Source: Cordylochernes scorpioides | Lineage: Eukaryota > Arthropoda > Arachnida > Pseudoscorpiones > Chernetidae | Reading direction: 5' to 3' | Assembly: GCA_030710605.1 (NCBI GenBank) | Contig: CP092863.1 | Location: 105,572,099-105,636,098, forward strand | DNA: 64,000 nt | Shown here: positions 44,272-56,831 of the stretch, piece after piece | Layout: each line of letters starts with the position of its first letter | Numbering within the stretch: the first letter of the stretch is position 1 | Notes under the pieces: generated by a model | Told to the model about the DNA's origin: nothing | Databases searched by the model: none | What the model saw: only the letters and a program-made list of their open reading frames with translations | Made by a program: the position numbers and the translations under genes

Positions 44272-46015
44272 AATTTATCCACCTGATCCAAGTACAAATT
44301 TACTTTTGTACTATTTTTCACATCTAAATACTTTGTTGCTTATTTTACATACAACCCAAATTGTATAAAATTATTTTATAGCCTTTCAACTATTCGGTTA
44401 AATTCAGTTTTAAAAGTGTTTTTATACTAAAATATTTTAAAGAGTAAAGGAAAAATTCCATACAATACAAATAGATAAGAAATAATATAACTAAGCTTTA
44501 AAAAAAACTCCTAAAACTAATTTTTAAACGAAAAAATATCAAAACCTGGTAATGATTTGTTTCCGAAAAATGGCAATCGTCTAACTAAAAAGGAAAAAAA
44601 AACGTTTATTTTCTAACAAGAGTTCAACGTAATTTTTAAAGCCAATTCTTCACAGGTTAAAACTCAATCCATTTGCTAAAAAAAGAATCTTTAGAATAAA
44701 TGGAGAGAAAATATTAAAGCAGAAGAAAAATTTTGGCGGGAAAGATAGTTCGTTAAATTTTCAAACGTTTCAATAAATATTAAATTACTATTCTTTTTTA
44801 CAGAGAGATCTATATATAGTTTTCAATAAGTTCAAATCATCTTATTTTTGTAGAAAACATAAAATACGTTAGATTTTCATCGTATTTTATTCATACAATG
44901 AAAAATTTCAAAATTATATTAAAAATTAAAAAATAATAATAATAATAATAAAATTTAAAATATATATATATATCAAGGAAAAACATTTATGACAATATTT
45001 CTCAATTTTTCAATTCTAGTTTTTAAAGTTCTTTAATGTTATCGAATCTATATATGGCGTGGATTATTATTAAATAATACGATAAATTAAATGCACAAAT
45101 GATTATATGTATTGACTTACAAAACAAAGGAAGAGATATTTAACACATATCTAATATATGTTTAAATTTAAAGAAATATAATAAACAAAACAAACAGTTC
45201 TATTAAAAAAGGCTTCAAGACAAATATAATAACAACAACCAAATTCTGGTCAAAAATTAATAATTATATGAATATTTAAAATTTATATAATCTAAATCTA
45301 TATATATATTTTTATCGTCTATCATTTAATATCAAATGATTAAAAAAATGAACTAATAAATAGGTATACTCATTAATTTTATAAATTACATTTTTTAGAA
45401 GCATACAGTCTCTATATGCGCACTTTTAAACTACAACTATACCGCTTGTATACAATATATTACGCAATTCACTAAAAAAAATCTATGTTAATAAAAATTC
45501 TGTTCCCTTATATAGATTTTTTTAAAATATTCAATATATGTTCATAGAAATCTTGCTCCATCGACAATATGAGAATTTCCAATAGGGACAGTTCAATAAG
45601 GTTTGACACTCTCTGCTAAGCCTAACAACAATAACGTGTTGAATAGAAGTCGCTATAGCGTTCAATTTTATCCGATAATAAAAGGGTTAGGAAGAAAGGT
45701 CCTGAAAAGATTTTTTTAAGGCAGACGCGAGCAGCGGTATCTTTTCACAATAGATTATCATCTTATCGATGAAACTTCACGATTGATTTGGCAACGCGGG
45801 CAAGAAATCTATTCAAAGTAAGCAATAAATGTTGAACATATGCTTCGATTTTTTTTTTTTTTTAAGAAATAGTTTTATAATATTACGCGATATAAATTAT
45901 TGAGTTTTATACCTCTCTTTATATAGAATAAAAATATAAATAATATTTTTTAAATATAATAAACTTAAACCGAATTTTTGCAAAAACTTTTAGAAATGGT
46001 ATCTCTAAAATATAT
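44272..46015. other. AT-rich intergenic with microsatellite
   Basis: (AAT)n near 44932-44952 and (TA)n after it; no gene. Confidence 0.45.
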
Positions 46016-47402
46016 ACTGGCGACAAAAAAAATTGCATTACTTAGAAATTCTTATGTAAATTTTCTAAAAGGTGATGAGCTGTATAATGGTAATGTGAAA
46101 ATAATTTATTAGAGAATTTTTAAAGGGATACCAATTTATTGAGATATGCAGTTTTTATTAATATTTGATGTGTCCTCTTTTGGCACGTATACAAGCCGCT
46201 ACACGATGAGGCATGATGTCATACAGTTTTTATGGTTTCTTTGGGGATGCTAGAGACCAAGCCATTTCATTTTTTTTTGCCAAAGCTTTTGAAGATTACT
46301 TGGCTGTGGAGATTGTCAAATTTTCCTCCTCGTCATGTCCATACATGCTCAATTGGGGAAAGATCTGGGGAAACATGTGGGTCAGGGAAGGATGTCAACA
46401 TTTTGAAGGAATGTTCGTGAGATGTTGGCTGTATGTAGTCTGGAATTATCTTGTTGGGAAAGTACATTATTAGTCTGCTCAATAAAATTGTATCACAGCA
46501 GGTTGCAACACATCTGCAATATATAGATCAGCAGTCATTGTACCTTGAATAAAGACTAAAGGGATCCTACTTTCATAGCTGATTTCACCCACACCATGAA
46601 TTCTTTCTGTATGCCTTTCCACAATTACAGTCCTGATGGGATCTTTCTTGGGGCTTACGTCTAACCTGTATCCTACCGTCATTAACCCCCAAACTGAATC
46701 GGAATTCATCAGGGAAAAAATGACAGAATGCCATTCTTGAGCCTAAAGACGTCTCTCTACACACCAGCTGAGCCTGTCTCTTCTGTGTCTGGCAGAGAGT
46801 GGAATTCTTAATAAAGACCGACGACTACGGAGTTCTGCTTCGATAAGACGGTAATTAATGGTGTTCAGAGATGGTCCATTCTGCACATGTAGAGCTGTAT
46901 TGGTACAGTTGTTGTCCTGTCTGCTACAACCATCCTTCGAATCCTCCTATCCTCTCTCTCTCTGTTATTACTCTAGATCGACCTGAGCCAGGTTTTCTTT
47001 AACTTTGACCACTGAGACTGATTCCTTGCAACAGTACTTTGATTGCAGCCCCTACTTTTATAGCAATTTCTATGGTCGAAATTCCACCTTTTCTGAGACC
47101 TATGATTCTGCCTCTTATAAAATCAGAAATTTGCTTTAGTACGCCCTTTTTTTCTTTCTTGGTTTTCTACAGATTAAGATGATTTTAAGAATTAAAAAAA
47201 AACAAGATAACTTTAAAGATACACTAGGAGGCAATTAAAATGCCCTTTCATGAATGATTAAAGCTATTTTTGGAAGGAATCTATATTTTAGTTACGGTTT
47301 TAGAAAATTGATCATTTACATGTCTTAATATTCTTATTATGCCAAATTTCTGGAAATTTGATAAAGTGTTAATAAGTGATGCGATTTTTGTGGCCAGTGT
47401 AT
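46016..47402 (-). mobile_element. Decayed Tc1-like transposon
   Basis: Ends ACTGGCGACAAAAAAA (46016) and the inverse of CACTGGCCACAAAAATCGCA (47402) are diverged TIRs followed by TA-containing sequence. The interior is a broken transposase on the minus strand. Confidence 0.75.
46200..46960 (-). pseudogene. Tc1-like transposase relic
   Basis: Minus-strand reading in shifting frames gives RRSVV-type text near 46830, an SDEFRFSLG-like first catalytic block near 46690, IQGTMTADLYI near 46540, then DILPWPTH..FPQ and the complement of the QLSMYGHDEE region toward 46300. Order and spacing follow the better-preserved Tc1 transposase at 61826-62858. Multiple stops and frameshifts; clearly dead. Confidence 0.7.
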
Positions 47403-48250
47403 TATATATGTTTAAGGTATAAATCTTGTTGTATATATATTAATTAATTGTTCCACAGAGTGTGTGTAAGATCACAGGTAAATAGGCGCTAACCGAAAGA
47501 GAAAAAACGTTCCTTTGTTTAATATTAGTTTCCCTTTAATATTTTGATCTCTCTCTTGTAAATCAATAAATATAATGTTTAATTAAATATATCCTTGGAA
47601 TCAGTTTCATATTAAAAATTATAAGCAAAGTCAACAAATCTCAACTAGAAAATAATAATAGTTATAATCTTCTATCTCTATGAAAATATATGTTGAGTAA
47701 TCTTGGTATGATATATCGCCTCGAGGGAAATTATTTTAAGAAATATAAAATAAGTATGAGAATAAATATGTGAATAAAAAAATAATACAGACTTCAGGTT
47801 TATTTTTGCTTAAACTTTGAGATATTTATATCGTCTGTGTATTTAAAATTTGGCGGGAAAAATTGTTAACCCTACATTTGGTTCTATGCATAATAAATGT
47901 TTTTATCTAAATGAGGTGTCAGCTCTCCAAGACTAATACCGTGTTTTTTCCCTTCTCTGTGAATAATTCATTAGAAAATTTAAATGATGAATTACTTAGC
48001 TCAAATTACGTTGTAAGACATTTGGCAATGCACGTGTTAAGATAAAAAAATCTACAAAAAATGGCCCATGTATTATATTTTCACATAATCTTAGAGTGTT
48101 TTTTTTTAACATGCGTTTTAATAAAGTTTACATATTTTCCTAATTAGATGATGAGATTTAAAATCTCCATTTGGTATTTCATATTTGGAATAAATAATAA
48201 TATATAATACAAAAAATGGGAAAGAATTATAAGGTAATTGTTTCATATAC
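47403..48250. other. AT-rich intergenic
   Basis: Nothing recognised. Confidence 0.4.
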
Positions 48251-48251
48251 T

Positions 48252-48384
48252 ATGAAAAAGGCATCTCCTTATCGTGCAACTGAAAGTTGCTGATCGGAAT
48301 AAATATCAACTATTCTCGTTGATTTTTAATTATTCCAGAATTGGCCAAATACCCATTCTTGATTAATCAAGAAAAGCTAACCAC
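48252..48384 (-). repeat. Hammerhead-family element ending at the predicted cleavage site
   Basis: Same sequence as 39427-39578 through AAAAGCTAACCAC, then unrelated sequence. On the minus strand its 5' end (GTGGTTAGC) lies one base inside the predicted cleavage product CGTGGTTAGC of HHR-3. Confidence 0.8.
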
Positions 48385-48699
48385 TTTTCACATTGTTTCA
48401 TACACGTTAATATGAATAGCTTTTCGCATGTTTTTTTACGTATGCATGTATGAATATTTATATATGTGTACATAGAGGTATCTCTCTGCCAAACGTCACC
48501 TTTCCAAATTAATAAATGCATCAAAACATAACGCATTTATTTGATTTTCTTTGCGCAAAATTTCACATCGTTGAATAAAAACAGTTTGGGAAAGTTTGAA
48601 CAAAGCCATCCTAAATACCATGTATATTTATTTATAAATCAAGTTTATAGATTTCAAAATGATACCTTAGCCAAAAAAATAATAATTAAGAACACAAAT

Positions 48700-48905
48700 C
48701 TTCTTGGAAGTATGCAAAGGAAAGGTTTGCCATGGTGGAGCATGGTCTCCGATCAGGACATCAGCCAGATTGGGAAAATACTTCCACTATTTACAGGTGC
48801 ATCCAGAACTCACACCAGAGGAAGTTCCTGGAGGCCATAGCATCAATGAAGGACCCAGCTAGTGTAAATAGATATGAAAAAATCCCTGAACCTTATTGTG
48901 TCTCT
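48700..48905 (+). pseudogene. PLE GIY-YIG endonuclease, C-terminal remnant
   Basis: Frame at 48732 reads VEHGLRSGHQPDWENT, then QRKFLEAIASMKDPASVNR and EKIPEPYC. This matches the end of the GIY-YIG domain of Penelope-like ORFs (AEH..TGH..W, RKFLEA, NR). The GIY-YIG N-terminal half and reverse transcriptase are missing. Confidence 0.65.
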
Positions 48906-49550
48906 TTTAACCTATTTTTTTCTAATAATCGCAGTCAAATTCATTTGTTTCTATTTTTATTTCCTTACATTTTATTTCAAAAAAACATTATATAAAATAC
49001 TGCCTTACTAATTTCACAAAAGCCTTTAATTTTCATATTTTTATTTTATTATTATTATTTTCAATTTAAATTTTTAATGTTTTATTATCATTAATTATTT
49101 TTGACCAATGACAAATTTGTTTTCATGTGATCTACAAGAATTTGTAAATTAAGTTTACTGTACAATAAATTGAAAAAGAGGAAGCAATCTCTCGAAATAT
49201 TTTGAGAAAAAAATTGTTTTGTTTTTTTCTTTATACAGATCCAGGTACGCCCTTTTATATAAACTTAATTGATGGATCGCCTGTTGACTCAAATAATTTA
49301 TTTGTCACTGGAAAATAAAAGAGTGAAAATTTAAATCCTCTAAACGAGTCGTCATTCTGCTAGCTGATATGAGTGCTCTGGTCACAATAACATAGTACAT
49401 GATTGAACTCGTTTACACTTGGCTAAAGACCAATGGTCTTAACAATAAACCATTGCTATAAAAACAATGTGAAGGTGTTTCTATTATAATCCCTTCAGTG
49501 AAATTATAAATAAGACAATCCGTTGAGAGAAGAGTTTCTTTTTATACCAC
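48906..49550. other. AT-rich intergenic
   Basis: A PLE-tail-like GAGGAAGCAATCTCTCGAAATA stands near 49177; otherwise nothing. Confidence 0.4.
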
Positions 49551-49551
49551 G

Positions 49552-49583
49552 ACAAGCTTTCGAGGGTAACAGCCCTTCAACAG
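49552..49583 (-). repeat. Motif B (hammerhead-like) of a PLE end
   Basis: Minus strand: CTGTTGA 49583-49577, stem AGGG / CCCT with loop CTGTTA, then CGAAAGCTTG. Confidence 0.7.
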
Positions 49584-49621
49584 ATATAATTAAGATATTA
49601 AAACTTAAAAATCAAACATAT

Positions 49622-49656
<35 letters not shown>

Positions 49657-52020
49657 AAGAAGTTAGGAGATATGAGAAATGGATATGCAAATACTAATTA
49701 ACATAATACAATAAAAACATAAAACTATGGATTATTAGTTAATACTAATGAGCTATATATTGAGAGACTGTATGATTAAAGGATACCAATCATATTGCCA
49801 CGTGGAAAATTAGGAAAGAAAAAACTTCAGGATGGCACAGCAATTTATTTAAGGCAAGAACAAACTATGAATGATAAAAAAGATAAGCAATGAGGGACGT
49901 TTATAGAGTAGCAAAATATAAACATAAAAAATCATACTCTGTTAATAAAATAATAAATACTTCGCTACATTATTGAGATCAAAGACTCCAAATAAATATT
50001 AATAGCTGGATAAAGGTAGGAATGATGTTTGGAAGACGGAAATTACTTGGGTAGGAGATTCCGGAATCATACTATCATATAGTTTTAGACAATGAAAAAT
50101 AATATATTGGCAAAAATAAATATTTTTATTCAATATGATATGTGGTTTTGTCTTACCTAAAAGTTTGAATATGGATTGCTATATTTTACAAACTATCATA
50201 TATTTTCGGGGAGGTCTATAGATCTATTCATCCCTTTGAGTTTTTAGTAAGCTCCCAGTACCAGGAGGTGTGTGTGTAATCTGCGGAGATATGAACAATT
50301 ACTGAATACATTTAATTACTCCGTAATTATTTACGCTAGTAAAAGTATCTTTGCAGACAACCAGGAAGCAAATATTTGACTCCAATATATAAAGACAGCT
50401 AGTTTTAAATAAAGTATCTCTACATCCTTCCCTCTATTCTAGTTAACCTAATTTCAATCTTATAAACGTGATTCAGTCTTCGCGTGAGAGGAGCCTTCAC
50501 AGGATACAAATATGTTTTAGGTTTGTTTTATCTTTTACATATGTAAATAGGATATGTTCTTACAGCTCGTAATTCTCTGCCTATTGATATTAGGTATGTT
50601 TATTTTGAGAGAAGCTCAAATAAACCACTTAAATACTTAAACAATTATATTATTTTAAAATTTAATCATTTTTTCAAGCAAGATTGAAATGTATCTTACA
50701 GAAAATTTCACAAAGGGGTGAACTGCAATGCACCAAATATATTTCAAAACATTCTCTCTTAGAATGTATTTTCTCAAACATATAAATAATACTAAATCAT
50801 AAAAGAAAATATATTTATTGAATTTGAAAATAAAATCTATTTCCTAAATATATTTGTGTGTGAAAGAAAACAATGCATTTCGCAAAAAGAAAAAGGATTA
50901 GAAAGAGAGCGCGATAAAAAGAAGGCTGAGCCGAATATAAAGTCATCCTAAATTATAATCAGAGGAGCCCATATAGGTGGTATAGCAGCCAGTATAAGGT
51001 ATGAAAAGAAGTAAATGAAAAGACGTCTCAGGTGACACTTTCCAAGACGTCCAACAATGACAAAATAACAATGAAGTCCATTGTTGGGAGGTTCTACGGC
51101 TATAATTCTTCATCTTGCCACGGTAGTTTATGAGACGGCGTCTTTATGGCCCTTGGTTTTAGTTTTTTCTTCCTAGGACTCCCGGCTTCATTATTTACTT
51201 GAGATCCATTTCTTCTAGAGGGCGTTCTTAACTGCCATATTCTTCTCAAATTGTGCGATTTCTTCAGAACACCTCTTTTTTATTATTGTTGTGTAATCCA
51301 AAGGTATTAGAGATAGAGTGCATGGCCATTTGTAAAGTTATTTTAAGTTTTCCGAGTAGTTTGTAAAAAGTAAATTGATAAAAGTTTCAACCTTGGGATA
51401 TATATAGGTTAACTGACTTAATATACATATATTAATGATCAACCAAAGCAGGCATTTTGTATTAAATAAAATGTTTTGTTTTATTTTATATCCAAAATAT
51501 GCCTTTTAATTAATATATATATATATTGGAAGAAGTATGTATTACTTTGTTTAGATAAATTCCTTGAATATTCGTTATTTTTATCAAGTTTAGAAATCAA
51601 AAAAGCGCACGAGACTGTTAAAGATTTATCAATGGCTTGAAAGAAAAATATTTTGACCACACACCTATACTATCTCTTGCTTTCTCTCTAACTATCCATA
51701 AACTGCTGTGTGCTTAGTTATCTATAAAAGAATCAGTAGTTATTAAATATTTCTTATTTCCTAATATTTGCTCTCCACAAACCAACTTTCAAAATTTTCT
51801 CCATAATTAACCAAGTTTTTTAATGAGATACGCGGTATCTTTTCCACTTTTTTTTTTTTTAGAAAATATTAAATTAATTAAAGAAAATTGATTTGCTTAT
51901 ATAGAAAGAAACAATAGTTTCCTGCAGAGTTATCTTAAATAGGTTGAGATTAGAAGCAAAATATTGCAGCGCTCAACTTCAAATGAAGCGTTCAAACATA
52001 AAAACAAACAATAAGAGATT
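49584..52020. other. AT-rich intergenic with (TA)n
   Basis: (AT)n at 49623-49655; a less AT-rich patch 51050-51240 has no ORF. Confidence 0.4.
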
Positions 52021-52030
52021 ATAATATAAT

Positions 52031-52235
52031 ACATTAGCGCGCCATCTGTTGTGAGAATTCAAAACTATTATAGACGCGTATGATTCTTTTAAAAACCGCG
52101 AAACCGCTGGGAGGGTTCACCACTGGTGAGCCAGGCCCTTCAATTAATATTTTCATTGCAGTAAGGACAGGATATAATTGTTTGATTTTTAAAAGAATCA
52201 TACGCGTCTATAATAGTTTTGAATTCTCATAATGA
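52031..52235. mobile_element. Family D fold-back MITE
   Basis: ATTAGCGCGCCATCTGTTG start, long inverted arms with TAGACGCGTATGATTC, and an inner GGGAGGGTTCACC insert seen also at 6775. Confidence 0.85.
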
Positions 52236-52320
52236 GAGGTTTAAGAATGGGAACAATTGGAGGACTAATCAAAATTGACTATGGAGATAGAGGTAGTGAA
52301 GAAAGTCAGAGTGAAATACA

Positions 52321-52617
52321 GGGGGCTGGTGGTCGAGTGGCATAAACCCTCGATTTCCGACAGCCACGACCTGGAATCGTATCCCGTATTGACACTTTTT
52401 TTCTGAATAAAAAATTACTCTAATGGCCCCCGCAAAAGTCCAAACCCACCAGTGAATGCAAGTAATCAAAAAGGGCTGTAACACACTTGTGAGCGCAAAA
52501 GGTTGAATTGTTTTCCACATGTGTATACATGAGGTGCACTTACAGTAGAAACCTCCTACTACCCACCATGATTATCAATGCCTATAATACTTGTACTAGG
52601 GATAATTAAAAAAAAAC
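52321..52617 (+). repeat. tRNA-derived SINE2, full copy
   Basis: A box TGGTCGAGTGG, B-box-like GGAATCGTATCC, then the SINE2 body; ends in GGGATAATT and an A run. Confidence 0.85.
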
Positions 52618-54039
52618 ATAAGAAATACTCTCTGGCTTGATCTCTTGTCATAGACACGGTGAAGAGATGAAACATAGAGTAAACAGCTATTTTGACTAAT
52701 ATTATTATAAACATTACCAATAATTGCAATTCTAAGATGAAATTTCTATATGAAATGGCAGTCATTATTCCAATGACCCCATATTAAGATTTATTTCTAA
52801 AGATTTGATGTTTGCGTGCTTCATTTCAAGATGTATGCAATACATATGTGTATTTCTTGCTCCACATGAAAAGCGTGTATCTAGTAATATATACCATGTT
52901 TTTAAAGTCCTCAGAAATGAATATCTCACACCGTTTTCCTTATATTTAAAGGATATTTTATCAATTCCAACCTATATAACTTGAATATCCTGCTATTGAA
53001 GAGAGAGAAAAAGAGATTATTCTATTTTATTTTTTATTCTTCGCCATTTACAGTTTAACGATGTCATCAAAACAACATTTCCATTAAGGAGAGAAACGTT
53101 AAAAAAAACAAAATGTTCAAAGTCCTTAAACAATGTAAATTAGTTTACGTTAAGAATAAGGAAAAAAACAACAATTCAACCATTTTAACTAAAGTAGTAT
53201 AGCGGATAGAAAAAATAGCTATGTATGTTTTTATCCTGCTTTTTCCTTGATAGAAGTAGATAGAAGTAGTTTTTTTCTCTAAAGTACAAGTTTTTCTCTC
53301 TCGTATTTCAATGGAATATAACTTCTTTTTATATATATATATTTCTAGCATATCTAACTTTCCAAGGATTTATTGCCGCAGATTCTTTTCATATCCCGCT
53401 TTTTGTCACCCTCCTCAAAATTTAATCTTTGAGGGAGGGGGGGAAGGAAATATATTTCTAAATTGAAGAAAGTTCGCACTTGGCTTCTCCAAAAGGGAAA
53501 AGAGAGAAAAAAAAAGATTTTTTTTTGTCCACAAGTTGGATGCCTTGAGGGTCAAGAAAGATTTCCTAAATAAGTGGCGTTGCATTTGGTGCGATTTAAA
53601 AAAAAGGTGGTTTTTCAATAATGTCTTTTGTGTGATGTCAACCGTTTTATCTTTAATTTCTTTATATTTGAAAATGCTTTTGGGGGAAAAAAATAATATT
53701 ATATAGAAATTGGTTTTCAAATAATATAAAGAAATGTGAATGGTTGTTGTTTAATGATGTTTAGCGGATTATATTTTATTATATAAAGAGAGTTTTCGTC
53801 TTCAATAATATGTATGGGGTAAAAGCGAAAGTTATTTCAGAATTGCATACAAAATTATTACATATGCTCAATCTTATTTATGATATTTTAATCAATAGTT
53901 TCTTGTTAATTTAAATATCTGTGTTCTTAATAAAACAAATCTGATATATAGATTCATCGTGACTTATAAAGTTAGACATTTTTCTTTCCGAATCCTAATA
54001 TACATAACACATTCTACAGGTAAACTCCGTATAAATTAG
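52618..54039. other. AT-rich intergenic
   Basis: No gene or repeat recognised. Confidence 0.4.
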
Positions 54040-55396
54040 TATAAAAGTATAACAAATCTAAAGTTTTGCGGAGGAGCCTCTTTTATTATACATTTGCAAG
54101 CTTTCGAACCTTTCGGTTCTTCCACAGGCGTGGCTAGTATGACTACACTAACAGGGTATAAGCGCGCTTGAGCCATTATATACAACATATAAATTTACAT
54201 GCGGAGTGATATTTCAAACGTAATAAATTAGAAATAGGAACTATGACTATAAAAATAAAACTATGTAAATGAACTTATAGATTTTTAAAATTTAGATGAA
54301 ATTATGGCAAAAACTTTTAAATGCGATAAAAGTTAAGTAAAATAATGATATTCACTGTATGTAAGCCGTGTGACACTTTAAAATTTCGTAACATTTAAAA
54401 CCAGTAAAATTTTAAAAACATCTCAACACAGAAAAACCAAGCTGGGGTCCACTCCTCCCGACCACACACCCGAGTGTATCACGGTGTAACTATTGAGATA
54501 TTATATGATATATTTCCGGTAGATCTATTTTCCTATTTATGCTGTTTGTTTGTGTTGATATGATGGATTCCAGTACCAATCTGTGCTGCTTATTGTTTAT
54601 GTGCTGATATAGGATTTTAGGATGATCTAAGTTGAAGTTATGGCCTGTGTTTGAAATATGTTGGTATATAAGTGATTTCGGGTCTCTATTGTTTATGTTT
54701 CGTTTGTGTTCGGTGATTCTGATATACGCGGTTCTGCCAGTCTCCCCCACATAGGAGGCTGGGCAATCCTGGCAACATATTTCAAACACAGGCCATAACT
54801 TCAACTTAGATCATCCTAAAATCCTATATCTGCACATAAACAATAAGCAGCACAGATTGGTACTGGAATCCATCATATCAACACAAACAAACAGCATAAA
54901 TAGGAAAATAGATCTACCGGAAATATATCATATAATATCTCAATAGTTACACCGTGATACACTCGGGTGTGTGGTCGGGAGGAATGGACCCCAGCTTGGT
55001 TTTTCTGTGTTGAGATGTTTTTAAAATTTTACTGGTTTTAAATGTTACGAAATTTTAAAGTGTCACACGGCTTACATACAGTGAATATCATTATTTTACT
55101 TAACTTTTATCGCATTTAAAAGTTTTTGCCATAATTTCATCTAAATTTTAAAAATCTATAAGTTCATTTACATAGTTTTATTTTTATAGTCATAGTTCCT
55201 ATTTCTATTTTATTACGTTTGAAATATCACTCCGCATGTAAATTTATATGTTGTATATAATGGCTCAAGCGCGCTTATACCCTGTTAGTGTAGTCATACT
55301 AGCCACGCCTGTGGAAGAACCGAAAGGTTCGAAAGCTTGCAAATGTATAATAAAAGAGGCTCCTCCGCAAAACTTTAGATTTGTTATACTTTTATA
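54040..55396. repeat. PLE palindrome 1: two inverted 5'-truncated copies, 624-bp arms
   Basis: 54040-54663 is inversely repeated at 54773-55396. Arms have equal length and I could find only about three substitutions on reading through. The 109-base centre is extra 5' sequence of the left copy. Both copies end outward with the PLE 3' region and motif B (54127-54098 minus; 55309-55336 plus). Confidence 0.92.
54490..54804 (-). pseudogene. PLE GIY-YIG endonuclease fragment
   Basis: Reads CQDCPASYVGETGRTAYIR, then ITEHKRNINNRDPKSLIYQH, later RLVLESIISTQ..NSINRKIDLP. The YVGETGR block, the arginine and the H of the GIY-YIG fold are present; this domain cleaves target DNA in Penelope-like retroelements. 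Bases above about 54772 are contributed by the opposite palindrome arm, so the first ten residues (up to EICC) may be partly a junction product. No reverse transcriptase remains. A second, shorter copy of the C-terminal part lies on the plus strand from 54775. Confidence 0.85.
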
Positions 55397-55714
55397 ACAC
55401 ATATATGTCATTTAATTACATAAGCTTTTCTATTTGCATATGTGTGCCCATAGAACTTATTTCTATATACCATAATTATAAAAAGGAAGATAAATGTCAG
55501 TAGTTTTTTCATTTATATATACGGATGTAATATGGTGAATATAATTATGTTCAACTCTATTTAATAGAACAAATATACTTCAAAATTTTATAATACTTCA
55601 TTCTCTCGGCGATATACCTTTGAATTGCTTGATGCATAAACAAATATCTTTGTCCAAAACCTTCATTTTATTTAGGAGTTAAAAATAAACTACTTAATAA
55701 CAAACATATTCAAT
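55397..55714. other. Spacer between the two PLE palindromes
   Basis: AT-rich, nothing recognised. Confidence 0.45.
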
Positions 55715-56831
55715 GAAATAAAAATAAACGATAGCAATACGTTTCTTTATACGTGAAATTTTATGCAAGCTTTCGGATCTCATCAATCCTTCCACAGGCC
55801 AAGCTATAAGCTGAGAGAAAGAGTATATATAGATGTACAATATTATTTACATACACCTAACGAAAATAGAAAATAAAAATAAATATAAACATTTTCATAA
55901 AATAATATATAAATTTCACTAAACTGCAGGACATCTACATATTCGAAAAATTAGACGCAAGTAAAATTCTATCTACATACAATCAAAACATGGCATATGG
56001 GGCTATGGGTGTGAAGGTCAAACTGGGGAAGATGAGGAAGGATCTGGTGAAAAGGAAGGGCTGGGCTGTTTTTTCCTGAATGAATGGTACTGAGATGGTA
56101 GTTCTATACGCCTGTTGATACTGTTTAATTCATGAGAGACGAAGGATTCTATTAATAATCTTTGATATTTGGATTTGATGTTATGGTAATGACAGGTTGG
56201 GTCGGAAAGGTTAAAGGCATGGCCGGTTTTTGAGGTGTGCTGAAAGATCAAAGATTTGGGATCTTTGTTTATTAAATTTCTGTTATGCTCGGAAATCCTG
56301 TTATAAATGAAGCGGCCAGTCTCACCCACATATGTTGCGTTGCAATCTTGGCAACCTATGGAGTAAATGGCATATGGTTGCTGGTCGGGACGTTTCTTAA
56401 TATTGGATCTGGTGATTTAACCTTTCCGACCCAACCTGTCATTACCATAACATCAAATCCAAATATCAAAGATTATTAACCAGAATATTTCACCAGATCC
56501 TTCCTTATCTTCCCCAGTTTGACCTTCACACCCATAGCCCCATATGCCATGTTTTGTTTGTATGTAGATAGAATTTTACTTGCGTCTAATTTTTCGAATA
56601 TGTAGATGTCCTGCAGTTTAGTGAAATTTATATATTATTTTATGAAAATGTTTATATTTATTTTTATTTTTATTTTCTATTTTCGTTAGGTGTATGTAAA
56701 TAATATTGTACATCTATATATACTCTTTCTCTCAGCTTATAGCTTGGCCTGTGGAGGATTGATGAGATCCGAAAGCTTGCATAAAATTTCACGTATAAAG
56801 AAACGTATTGCTATCGTTTACTTTTATTTCA
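55715..56831. repeat. PLE palindrome 2: inverted copies of a second PLE family
   Basis: 55715-56214 and 56416-56831 are inverse. The right copy lacks about 100 bases corresponding to 56052-56150. Motif B at 55797-55769 (minus) and 56749-56776 (plus). Sequence differs from palindrome 1, so this is another PLE subfamily. Confidence 0.88.
56018..56329 (-). pseudogene. PLE GIY-YIG endonuclease fragment, second subfamily
   Basis: GETGRFIYNRISEHNRNLINK..SLIFQHTSKTGHAFNLSDP, then RLLIESFVSHELNSINRRIELP. It is homologous to the fragment at 54490-54804 but clearly diverged. The tyrosine side of the fold and the RT are lost upstream; the frame before GETGR (read CQDCNATYVGETGR-like around 56330-56355) is interrupted. 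Ends with a Ser/Pro-rich tail. Confidence 0.8.
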
